From: Patescibacteria group bacterium
GTDB lineage: Bacteria; Patescibacteria; Paceibacteria; UBA9973; UBA2103
Direction: 5' to 3'
Assembly (NCBI GenBank): GCA_018968865.1
Contig: JAGWZP010000004.1
Span: forward strand, 1-31,062
DNA length: 31,062 nt
Shown: one piece after another, positions 24,093 through 30,476 of the stretch
Numbering within the stretch: position 1 is the stretch's first letter
Layout of the letters: each line of letters starts with the position of its first letter
Program-made: the position numbers and the translations under genes
Notes under the pieces: generated by a model
Database searches by the model: none
What the model was told of the DNA's origin: nothing
Seen by the model: only the letters and a program-made list of their open reading frames with translations

Positions 24093-24800
24093 TCAAGATG
24101 CGAGGATATTCCCGAAGCAATCACGTGCATTCCCGCGCTGCGCTTGGACGGTGAATGAGCCGAAGCGGTTCAGAAAAGAATCGAGGGCAATTCTTCGTAT
24201 GTCTGCGTCCCATTGTGTCGAAGACGTCCTCTCCGCTAAATCGAACTTTTCTTGCGAGGTGCCGTGTAGCAAGTAGAAGCACGCCACGAGGTAGGGCAGA
24301 AGGTACTGATGATACATCCGCACCTCGGTTCGGACTCCGTTGAGCAGAGCCAGACATCCCACGAAGGAGCTCGACGATGACCACGGGTTGATGGCAACGT
24401 CGCCTTTCGGAGTGAGCGCCCGGATCTCTGCCCAATCATGAACGATTGAGCCAACATGATTCACGATGTCCTCGCGTTCAAGGGAGGCGTTGTTCCATCG
24501 GGGGCCGTGTATTTCGAGCGGCGCTTCTGCCATCTTGAGTTCGTTCTCTTGAAAGTCCATCTCTGCACGGAACTTGAGGTGGAGAAGGACTTCGCTTGTA
24601 CTCGATTTCAAGCTTATGCGCACACGATCGAGCACCTCGATCTGCGCGATCTCGTACATGCGATTTTTGGGAGCGCGAGCTACCACTGCCCGCACGACCA
24701 GCATTCCACGGCTCAGTACGCCATCGCATAGTTGCTCCGCGACGGCGAAACTCTCCGGGGACTGTCCCTTCAGGTGCGTATACAATCCTTTGTCATACAT
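24093..24800 (-). CDS. Hypothetical protein, unrecognised
   Basis: A 235-residue soluble protein I do not recognise. It has an N-terminal mixed alpha/beta stretch (MLVVRAVVARAPK, VRISLKSS, VLLHLKF), a middle with WNNASLEREDIVNHVGSIVHDWAE, a serine run NPWSSSSSF, and one moderately hydrophobic segment (YLLPYLVACFYLLHG, about 170-184) that could be buried or membrane-associated. The ATG at 24800 is preferred because GGAGG (24808-24812) stands 7 nt upstream; a TTG two codons earlier is an alternative. Composition is less GC-rich than groEL. It stands alone, with its own terminator, like the genes at 4166 and 17133. Confidence 0.6.
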   Translation of the reverse strand: MYDKGLYTHLKGQSPESFAVAEQLCDGVLSRGMLVVRAVVARAPKNRMYEIAQIEVLDRVRISLKSSTSEVLLHLKFRAEMDFQENELKMAEAPLEIHGPRWNNASLEREDIVNHVGSIVHDWAEIRALTPKGDVAINPWSSSSSFVGCLALLNGVRTEVRMYHQYLLPYLVACFYLLHGTSQEKFDLAERTSSTQWDADIRRIALDSFLNRFGSFTVQAQRGNARDCFGNILAS

Positions 24801-24847
24801 TTTCAATCCTCCAATCGGCCTATCACAAGGAATCAGCCTATGGTTAA

Positions 24848-24871
24848 CAAAAGCGCCTACACGTCAGGCGC
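24848..24871 (-). terminator. Minus-strand terminator, likely once belonging to the histidine phosphatase gene
   Basis: GCGCCT (24853-24858) pairs with AGGCGC (24866-24871) over a 7-nt loop. Read on the minus strand it is followed by TTTTGTT. The only upstream minus-strand gene is the phosphatase at 25677-26378, now separated by the transposase element. The 118-nt stretch 24801-24918 holds nothing else besides the orphan's Shine-Dalgarno. Confidence 0.5.
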
Positions 24872-24916
24872 GCTCACTTCCAATTGCCATATTCCTCTTC
24901 CCCTTGCTAATGTCAA

Positions 24917-24950
24917 CTTGGGGAAGTCAGACTTCTCTAACTTCTCCAAG
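24917..24950 (+). repeat. Left inverted repeat / REP-like hairpin of the transposase element
   Basis: CTTGGGGAAGT (24917-24927) pairs with ACTTCTCCAAG (24940-24950), 11 bp with one G-U, loop 12 nt. The 32-nt core 24919-24950 is the reverse complement of the right repeat except at one base. Inside it a 9-nt unit (ACTTCTCTA / ACTTCTCCA) is repeated. Confidence 0.88.
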
Positions 24951-24954
24951 ATGC

Positions 24955-24963
24955 TGATATCAT
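24955..24963 (+). promoter_or_regulatory. Extended -10 TGATATCAT of the transposase gene (leaderless)
   Basis: TGn-TATCAT ends 6 nt before the ATG at 24970, just inside the left repeat. The element thus carries its own promoter in the host's leaderless style. Confidence 0.5.
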
Positions 24964-24969
24964 TGGAAC

Positions 24970-25662
24970 ATGCGAGTGCAACCGTACGGAGTTGGTTCTA
25001 TCATGCACGTGCTCAAGCGCGGGGCGCGCGGGTTACCTATTACTCGTGACACGACCGATCAGAAGCGCTTCGCTCGGTTGCTTTATTTCGCTAACGATGA
25101 ATACAGAGACGAATATTGGGAGAGAAATACAACCAAATTTTCTTTGTTTGAGAGACCGTCAGAATGGCCGGAGCGCAAAACACTGGTCCGCGTTCTCGCG
25201 TGGGTATTGATGCCGAATCATTTCCATCTGCTGTTGGAAGAAATACGAGAAGGAGGGATAGCAAAATTTATGCAACAACTCTGTGGCAGCATGAGTGCGC
25301 ATTTCAACGCAAAGTATGGAGAAAGGGGGAGTTTGTTCCAAGGAGCATACAAAGGATTAGTAGTGGACACTGATACATATTTGCGACAGCTCGTTCCGTA
25401 CATCATGGTGAAAAATGTTTTTGAACTTTATCCGGGCGGTTATGAAAAGGCGTTGTACGAGTTTGATAAGGCGTGGCAATGGGGAACTGAATCCTATCCA
25501 TTTTCAAGTTTGTCGGAGTACGCGGGACTTCGTGATTGGCCGATTGTTGAGAAAGGCATTATTGGTGATTTATTTACCAGTCCGGTCGAATTTAAATCAC
25601 ACGCCCAAGAAATCATTGAGAATCGCTTGAGACTCGACCTTGGAGAAGTTGGAGAAGTCTGA
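24970..25662 (+). CDS. REP-associated tyrosine transposase (Y1_Tnp, HUH family)
   Basis: A 230-residue protein that would cut and join single-stranded DNA at hairpin ends. The metal-binding HUH motif is H84-F-H86 in AWVLMPNHFHLLLEE. The nucleophile is probably Y144 in YLRQLVPYIMVKN. GSLFQGAYKG (120-129) is the family's 'G.LFQ..YK' motif, and YPFSSLSEYAG (about 177-187) is the RAYT 'W.WSS...Y.G' block. All key residues are present, so it could be active. Its last eight codons (DLGEVGEV and stop) are made from the right inverted repeat, so the ORF and the DNA end share sequence. It has a different base composition from neighbours, showing transfer. Confidence 0.9.
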   Translation: MRVQPYGVGSIMHVLKRGARGLPITRDTTDQKRFARLLYFANDEYRDEYWERNTTKFSLFERPSEWPERKTLVRVLAWVLMPNHFHLLLEEIREGGIAKFMQQLCGSMSAHFNAKYGERGSLFQGAYKGLVVDTDTYLRQLVPYIMVKNVFELYPGGYEKALYEFDKAWQWGTESYPFSSLSEYAGLRDWPIVEKGIIGDLFTSPVEFKSHAQEIIENRLRLDLGEVGEV

Positions 25663-25672
25663 CTTCCCCAGG
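25639..25672 (+). repeat. Right inverted repeat / REP-like hairpin of the transposase element
   Basis: 25639-25670 is the reverse complement of the left repeat with a single difference. It can fold locally (CTTGGAGAAGT with ACTTCCCCAGG, one mismatch and one G-U). It contains two tandem GGAGAAGT units and the transposase stop codon at 25660-25662. Confidence 0.88.
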
Positions 25673-25676
25673 ATAT

Positions 25677-26378
25677 TCAATCGGGCTGCTCGTTGTAGGA
25701 GACGACCTCCCAGCCCATAGTGGCGTTCCAGAACTTCCACGGGTGGAATTCGCACACGGTGATGCCCGCATTATCTGAATAGTTGAAGAACGAGAGTTTG
25801 ACGAAATCGGCGGCGTGGAGCCGCTCGCGATAGAGGAGATACGCGATAAGCATCTTGAGGAACACATGGTGCGTGACGACGACGGTCTCGAGCGCGCCCT
25901 GGCGCGCAAGCAGGTTGAGGCATTTCCGCGCCCGCCTCTTCAGGTCAACGAAATTTTCTTCATCGGAGAAACGATAATCATCCTCGTGATACGCGAGGTC
26001 GATCTGGTCGATAATGCGCACGACGCCGGGATCGTCCCGGTCTTTCCCGACGACCTCGCTCGGATTGCGCCGCTCGACGAAGAGCGGGGAATAGGTGATG
26101 GAGACCTTGAGGCGCTCATTAATGATCGCCGCGGTTTCTTTCGCACGCGGATAGGTGCTTGAAATGATGTGCTTGATGGGGAAGCGTTTCAAATATTCGC
26201 CGACGGCCTTTGCTTGCGCGCGCCCCTTCTCGGAAAGGCCTCCGTCTTCGCCTTGGCGGATGTGCTGTGCATTCAGGACCGTCTCGCCGTGGCGGACAAG
26301 ATGGAAGCGGCGCGGTCGGCCGAGCAGGATGACACCGATGAAGGCGAACACCGCGAGCATAAAGAAAAAGGGCGACAT
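25677..26378 (-). CDS. Membrane-anchored histidine phosphatase (phosphoglycerate mutase superfamily)
   Basis: A 233-residue protein. An N-terminal hydrophobic helix (about 2-20) is followed directly by RPRRFHLVRHGETVLNAQ with the catalytic RHG. GGLSEKGRAQAKAVGEYL, SSTYPRAKETA and VVVTHHVFLKML (second catalytic histidine) complete the active site. It is probably a phosphatase, not a glycolytic mutase, because of the anchor and short length; substrate is unknown. The ATG at 26378 is chosen since TATATT lies 9 nt upstream and in-frame starts further up would cross it. The gene is divergent from the exporter operon, and the transposase element sits 4 nt past its stop. Confidence 0.87.
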   Translation of the reverse strand: MSPFFFMLAVFAFIGVILLGRPRRFHLVRHGETVLNAQHIRQGEDGGLSEKGRAQAKAVGEYLKRFPIKHIISSTYPRAKETAAIINERLKVSITYSPLFVERRNPSEVVGKDRDDPGVVRIIDQIDLAYHEDDYRFSDEENFVDLKRRARKCLNLLARQGALETVVVTHHVFLKMLIAYLLYRERLHAADFVKLSFFNYSDNAGITVCEFHPWKFWNATMGWEVVSYNEQPD

Positions 26379-26379
26379 G

Positions 26380-26408
26380 ATGCATTCAATATAACAGAGT
26401 GGTAGACT
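26380..26408 (+). promoter_or_regulatory. Promoter of the exporter operon, ATGCAT-N17-TAGACT (leaderless)
   Basis: ATGCAT (26380-26385) and TAGACT (26403-26408) are 17 nt apart. The ATG at 26416 starts 7 nt after the -10. The -35 resembles the TTGCAT/TTGCGT seen at other genes here. Confidence 0.5.
26388..26393 (-). promoter_or_regulatory. -10 TATATT for the histidine phosphatase gene
   Basis: On the minus strand TATATT ends 9 nt before the ATG at 26378. It overlaps the promoter of the divergent exporter operon, so the two may interfere. Confidence 0.45.
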
Positions 26409-26415
26409 CGTTTTG

Positions 26416-27885
26416 ATGCAATTCCAGTTCAAAAACCTTGCATTTTGGCAGTGGCGCTATGCGCTCGGGGTGCTTGCTGTCGCTGCTATCGGCGGGTATG
26501 TCCTCTTCGGTCGCGGGGCAAACCTCGGCGCGACCCTCGTCATTGTCCCCGAGGATTTCAGGGAGCAGGCCAGTGTGTCGGGCACGGTCACGGCGGCGAA
26601 GAATGTGGATCTCGGCTTTGCGGCGAACGGACGCATCATCGGCACCTATGCGCGCGTGGGGCAATATGTCGATGCAGGAACGATCCTCGCGGAGACGGAA
26701 AATGGGGACCTCATCGCGACGGTTGAAGAGAAGAAGGCGGCGCTCGACGCACTACGTGCAGGCACGCGGCCGGAACAGATCGCTGTCGCGCAAGCCGCCG
26801 TCGCGGAGGACCAGGCGGCGCTCGTGAATGCCATCCAAGCGGCCTACACTGCGAGCGATGACGCGGTGCACAACAAGACCGATGTGTTCTTCGCCAACCC
26901 GCGTACCAACCCGAAGCTGACGTTCAGCATGGCCAATGCAATACTCCAGGCAACTGTTGAACGCGACCGCACGAATACCGAGCCGGTGCTCGCGAGCTGG
27001 GCGCTCGTGGTCACGAAACTGACCGCCGACAATGCCGCTGAATCGGCACAACAGTCCCAGGCCTACCTTGCGCAAGTCACGACGCTCCTCGCCGATGCGA
27101 ATGCGGCGCTGAATCAGTCGATACCGGACCAGTCGAATAGCGCGGCTACGCTCACCTCCTATGCGACGACGCTCGCGACCGCGCGAGCGAACGTCAACAC
27201 CGCGGCGACCGCGCTTACGAATGCGTTATCGGCGCTCGCAAGCGCGCAGAAATCGCTCGCCTTGGATCAGGCGGGTGCGATCGCTCCGGACATTGCCGCC
27301 GCCGAAGCGGCCGTGACGAATGCGCAAGCGCTTCTCGCGAAGACGCGCGTGGTGGCTCCTTTTGGCGGCATCGTAACGCGCATGGATGCGAAGGTCGGCG
27401 AGATCGTCGCGCCGACCACCTCGGAAATATCCATGCAGAGCAACGGCGTTTTCCAGATAGAAACCTATATTCCCGAAGTGACCATCGCCCGCGTCGCCGT
27501 GGGTGATCCGGCGACGACGACGCTCGATGCCTACGGTTCATCGGTCGCATTTCCCTCGGTCGTTGTCAGCGTTGACCCGGCCGAAACGGTGAAGGACGGT
27601 GTGCCGACCTACAAAACGACGCTCTCGTTCCTTGCGGCCGACCCGCGTATCCGGAGCGGCATGACCGCGAATGTCGTTATAGAGACCGGAGCGCTCCGCA
27701 ATGCGATCGTGGTGCCTTCTGGCGCGATCGGCGCTGATGCAAACGGCCCCTACGTATCGGTCATGAGCGCCGGAAAGGCCGTAAAGCGGAAAGTGGAAAC
27801 GGGACTCTCGCCCGCGCTTGGACAGGTTGTCATCACTTCCGGTCTTGCCGCGGGCGACGTTATTGTGCTTTCGCCCCTTCCGTAA
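26416..27885 (+). CDS. Membrane fusion protein, HlyD/MacA family
   Basis: A 489-residue periphery subunit of an ABC export system. An N-terminal transmembrane helix (about 14-31) precedes a barrel-sandwich start (ASVSGTVTAAKNVDLGFAANGRI with VGQYVDAGTILAE). An Ala/Thr-rich coiled-coil hairpin covers about 105-305, then the second lipoyl half (VVAPFGGIVTRMDAKVGEIV) and beta-barrel domains to the end. The ATG at 26416 is preferred to a TTG one codon earlier. It is the first gene of a four-gene operon with permease, ATPase and a small membrane protein. In a cell without an outer membrane it would work without a TolC partner; envelope type is inference. Confidence 0.9.
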   Translation: MQFQFKNLAFWQWRYALGVLAVAAIGGYVLFGRGANLGATLVIVPEDFREQASVSGTVTAAKNVDLGFAANGRIIGTYARVGQYVDAGTILAETENGDLIATVEEKKAALDALRAGTRPEQIAVAQAAVAEDQAALVNAIQAAYTASDDAVHNKTDVFFANPRTNPKLTFSMANAILQATVERDRTNTEPVLASWALVVTKLTADNAAESAQQSQAYLAQVTTLLADANAALNQSIPDQSNSAATLTSYATTLATARANVNTAATALTNALSALASAQKSLALDQAGAIAPDIAAAEAAVTNAQALLAKTRVVAPFGGIVTRMDAKVGEIVAPTTSEISMQSNGVFQIETYIPEVTIARVAVGDPATTTLDAYGSSVAFPSVVVSVDPAETVKDGVPTYKTTLSFLAADPRIRSGMTANVVIETGALRNAIVVPSGAIGADANGPYVSVMSAGKAVKRKVETGLSPALGQVVITSGLAAGDVIVLSPLP

Positions 27886-27887
27886 GT

Positions 27888-29147
27888 ATGCTGTCGTTCA
27901 CGAATATCCGCGTCGGCTTCTATCTCGCCGTCCGGCAGGTGCGCCGCGCGAACCTGTGGACCACCAGCCTCATCGTTTTTGTGATGCTTCTGACGTTCCT
28001 CAATCTCGTGGTCGTCACGGGGCTTTTGGTCGGCATCGTCGCCGGCATCAGCAATCAGTACCGCGTGCAGGAAACGGGCGACGTGCTGATCTCGACTTTG
28101 GATAATAAGACCTACATTGAGAACAGCCCGCAGATACTCTCGTTCCTCCATTCGCTGCCGCAGCCTCGCGCGATCAGCGAACGGTACATCGCTGCGGGCA
28201 CGATCGAAGCGAACTACTTCACGCGCACGGACCTGAACGACAAGCCCAATAAGACCGGCGCCACGATAGCGGGCATCGATCCGGTTGCCGAGAATGCATT
28301 CTCCGGTCTTTCGCGCTACGTCGGGGAGGGAAGCTACCTCTCCGCCTCCGACTACGACACTGTCCTCTTGGGTACGCAATTCATTGATCGGTATTCGTTC
28401 GGCGAACAGCCGGGGCTCACGCCCCTGAAGAACGTGTACCCCGGCACGAAGATACGGCTCACGGTAAACGGCAACACGCGCGAGGTTGTCGTGAAAGGCA
28501 TCCTGAAGGTGCCCGCCAACTCGCCCTTGGCCGCGCAAGTGTTCATGCCGGCATCTGAGGTGCGGCAGCTCATGGGGCGTAGCGACTATGCGGTGAGCCA
28601 GATCGCCATCTTGCTCAATCCGGGCACCGACCCTGCCGCATTCCGCGATTTCTTGAAGCGTAGCGGGCTCGCGGTGGATGCAAAAGTGCGCACGTTTGAA
28701 GATTCCATACCGAACGGTGTTGCAGAAGTACAAAACACGTTCGGGATGATCGGGAACGCCATCGGGTCCATCGGGCTCGTGGTTGCGGCCATCACGATCT
28801 TCATTGTCATTTTCATCAACGCCATCACGCGCCGGAAATTCATCGGCATCTTAAAGGGTATCGGCATCTCGGGGCAGGCGATTGAGATCTCGTACATTTT
28901 CCAGTCGCTCTTCTATGCGGCCATCGGGTCGGCGCTCGGCGTGACCATCTTGTACGGTTTCCTTGTGCCGTACGTCTCGGCACACCCCATCGTCTTGCCA
29001 ATCAGCAATGCGATTATCGTCGCGCCGGTCGCCGGGACCATGCTCCGCATCGGGCTTCTGGTGCTCACGACCGTGGTGGCCGGCTATTTGCCTTCAAGGA
29101 TGATTGTGCGCAAGAACACCCTGGATTCCATCCTCGGCCGCACCTAA
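27888..29147 (+). CDS. ABC transporter permease, MacB/FtsX family
   Basis: A 419-residue membrane protein. TM1 (about 25-55) is followed by an extracellular MacB-type domain (about 60-275), then three helices (about 287-313, 340-365, 377-405) with the FtsX-family segment AITRRKFIGILKGIGISGQAIEISYIFQSLF. It starts 2 nt after the fusion-protein stop. With the neighbouring ATPase it makes a MacAB- or Lol-like mechanotransmission exporter; cargo unknown. Confidence 0.9.
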   Translation: MLSFTNIRVGFYLAVRQVRRANLWTTSLIVFVMLLTFLNLVVVTGLLVGIVAGISNQYRVQETGDVLISTLDNKTYIENSPQILSFLHSLPQPRAISERYIAAGTIEANYFTRTDLNDKPNKTGATIAGIDPVAENAFSGLSRYVGEGSYLSASDYDTVLLGTQFIDRYSFGEQPGLTPLKNVYPGTKIRLTVNGNTREVVVKGILKVPANSPLAAQVFMPASEVRQLMGRSDYAVSQIAILLNPGTDPAAFRDFLKRSGLAVDAKVRTFEDSIPNGVAEVQNTFGMIGNAIGSIGLVVAAITIFIVIFINAITRRKFIGILKGIGISGQAIEISYIFQSLFYAAIGSALGVTILYGFLVPYVSAHPIVLPISNAIIVAPVAGTMLRIGLLVLTTVVAGYLPSRMIVRKNTLDSILGRT

Positions 29148-29148
29148 C

Positions 29149-29823
29149 ATGATTGACGTAGAACATCTCGTAAAGACGTTCAGAGACGGACCCGTGGAGA
29201 CTCGGGTGCTGAAGGACGTTACCCTGAGCGTCGCACAGGGCGAATTCATCGCCATCATGGGCCGCTCGGGGGCGGGGAAGAGCACGCTTCTCTACCAGAT
29301 ATCGCTTCTCGACGAACCAACCTCCGGCCACATACACATCAACGGCAAAGAGACGCACCTCATGAGCGAGCACGAGAAGATGCTCTTCCGCCTCGAGGAA
29401 TTCGGTTACGTCTTTCAGGATTATGCGCTCCTGCCGGAGCTCACGGCGCTCGAGAATGTCGCATTGCCGCTCATCATGCAAGGGATGAGCACGGAGGCGG
29501 CGAACGAAAAAGCGGCCGCGGCGCTTGCGCGCGTCGGTCTCGTGGGCCGCCTAAACAATCTGCCGAGCCAGCTCTCCGGCGGGGAGCAACAACGCGTATC
29601 CATCAGCCGCGCCATCGCACACACGCCGGATGTTCTCTTCGCCGACGAGCCAACCGCGAACCTCGATAAGGAATCATCCGCAACCGTGATGGGCATCTTC
29701 AAAGAGCTACACGCAGGCGGACAGACCATCATTATGGTGACGCACGAAGACGAATTCGCGGCATTTGCCGAGCGCGTCATCAAAATAGATGATGGTAAGA
29801 TAATCTCCGACACGCGGAAATGA
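29149..29823 (+). CDS. ABC transporter ATP-binding protein, MacB/LolD type
   Basis: A 224-residue ATPase. Walker A GRSGAGKST, Q-loop VFQDYALLPELTALENV, signature LSGGEQQR, Walker B VLFADEPTANLD and the H-loop VTHEDEF are intact. The ALLPELTALENVALPL stretch is characteristic of the MacB/LolD/FtsE group. The ATG at 29149 follows the permease stop by one base; a GTG-type upstream start would overlap the permease. The stop overlaps the next start (ATGA). Confidence 0.94.
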   Translation: MIDVEHLVKTFRDGPVETRVLKDVTLSVAQGEFIAIMGRSGAGKSTLLYQISLLDEPTSGHIHINGKETHLMSEHEKMLFRLEEFGYVFQDYALLPELTALENVALPLIMQGMSTEAANEKAAAALARVGLVGRLNNLPSQLSGGEQQRVSISRAIAHTPDVLFADEPTANLDKESSATVMGIFKELHAGGQTIIMVTHEDEFAAFAERVIKIDDGKIISDTRK

Positions 29824-29993
29824 ACAGCAAGACACTTATCTGGGGCGGCATGTTCGTCGGTTCAACCATCGGGAGTCTCGTACCGTATCTGTGGAACGGC
29901 GACTTTATGTCGTACTCTCTCTGGGGCGCCATCGGCGGCTTCCTCGGCATCTGGGCTGGCTTCAATCTCGCCAAAGCCACCGGTGCGCTTTGA
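29820..29993 (+). CDS. Small (57-aa) membrane protein coupled to the exporter ATPase
   Basis: An ORF of 57 codons starting in the ATGA overlap with the ATPase stop. It has two hydrophobic, glycine-rich segments (LIWGGMFVGSTIGSLV at 6-21 and YSLWGAIGGFLGIWAGF at 32-48) with GxxxG-like spacing, a short charged loop, and a short tail. The coupling and helical pattern argue that it is real and may be an accessory subunit of the exporter. I do not recognise a family. Confidence 0.7.
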   Translation: MNSKTLIWGGMFVGSTIGSLVPYLWNGDFMSYSLWGAIGGFLGIWAGFNLAKATGAL

Positions 29994-30092
29994 CGCTACG
30001 GTTTTGCACAGGGGGTCTCCCAACTATTTTTGCAGGAGGCATACTATACGGAGCGGACCACCACCCCCGCTTTAACCACTCTCAATAACCGC

Positions 30093-30323
30093 ATGAAAGC
30101 ACTACACGGTACAGCGTTCATCCTCCTCGTCATCGGCGGCCTCAATTGGGGTCTCATAGCGATTGGCTACTGGATGGGCAGCAACTGGAATGTCGTGAAC
30201 CTCCTCCTCGGCTCGTGGCCCTGGCTCGAGAATCTCGTCTACCTGCTTGTCGGCCTCTCGGCGCTCAGCATCGGATTCAGCCACAAGAAAGATTGCCGCG
30301 CCTGCAATCCGTCGGGGATGTAA
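30093..30323 (+). CDS. DUF378 family membrane protein
   Basis: A 76-residue protein with two hydrophobic helices. The start ALHGTAFILLVIGGLNWGLIAIGYW and NVVNLLLGSWPWLENLVYLLVGLSAL are the hallmarks of DUF378, function unknown. The tail has two cysteines (KDCRACNP). The ATG at 30093 is preferred to an in-frame TTG at 30030, because the extra 21 residues are not family-like. The 99-nt gap before it contains a possible TTTGCA-N16-TATTTT promoter (30003-30030) and an AGGAGG at 30033-30038 that is not placed to serve any ATG. Confidence 0.85.
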   Translation: MKALHGTAFILLVIGGLNWGLIAIGYWMGSNWNVVNLLLGSWPWLENLVYLLVGLSALSIGFSHKKDCRACNPSGM

Positions 30324-30381
30324 AAATTACGCAAGGCGTAATTTAAGAATCGCCGGCGCTGTACGCCGGCGATTCTTTTTT
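30324..30381 (+). terminator. Double-hairpin terminator after the DUF378 gene
   Basis: The first stem AAATTACGC/GCGTAATTT with an AAG loop (30324-30344) abuts a second 14-bp stem AAGAATCGCCGGCG/CGCCGGCGATTCTT (30345-30377) ending in six T. The second is a textbook rho-independent terminator; the first may help or may be a separate element. Confidence 0.88.
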
Positions 30382-30464
30382 ACCGCGCAGGGAACGGTCT
30401 GCGTGTTATTCAGCAATGGGGATTGTAACTTGACCGACCGAAGGTATACTCAATCGTAAGCTAC

Positions 30465-30470
30465 TATAAA
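30465..30470 (+). promoter_or_regulatory. -10 TATAAA for the binding-protein gene (leaderless layout)
   Basis: TATAAA ends 6 nt before the ATG at 30477. A second candidate, TTGTAA-N16-TATACT (30423-30450), lies upstream and would give a leader of about 20 nt. Confidence 0.5.
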
Positions 30471-30476
30471 CGATAC

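Larger units (their letters stand above)
24917..25672 (+). mobile_element. REP-type (IS200-like) Y1 transposase element with inverted repeats
   Basis: The element is about 0.75 kb, with one HUH/Y1 transposase flanked by near-identical inverted repeats at 24919-24950 and 25639-25670 (31 of 32 match). Each repeat can also fold into its own 11-bp stem with a 12-nt loop, as REP/BIME sequences do around RAYT genes. No target-site duplication is visible, as expected for single-strand HUH transposition. The element is much more AT-rich than the chromosome (one 60-nt stretch about one third GC). It lies 4 nt beyond the stop codon of the phosphatase gene. Confidence 0.85.

Noticed and set aside
30033..30038. 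AGGAGG as Shine-Dalgarno for the DUF378 gene
   Set aside because: It is more than 50 nt from the ATG at 30093 and no other start codon is suitably spaced.
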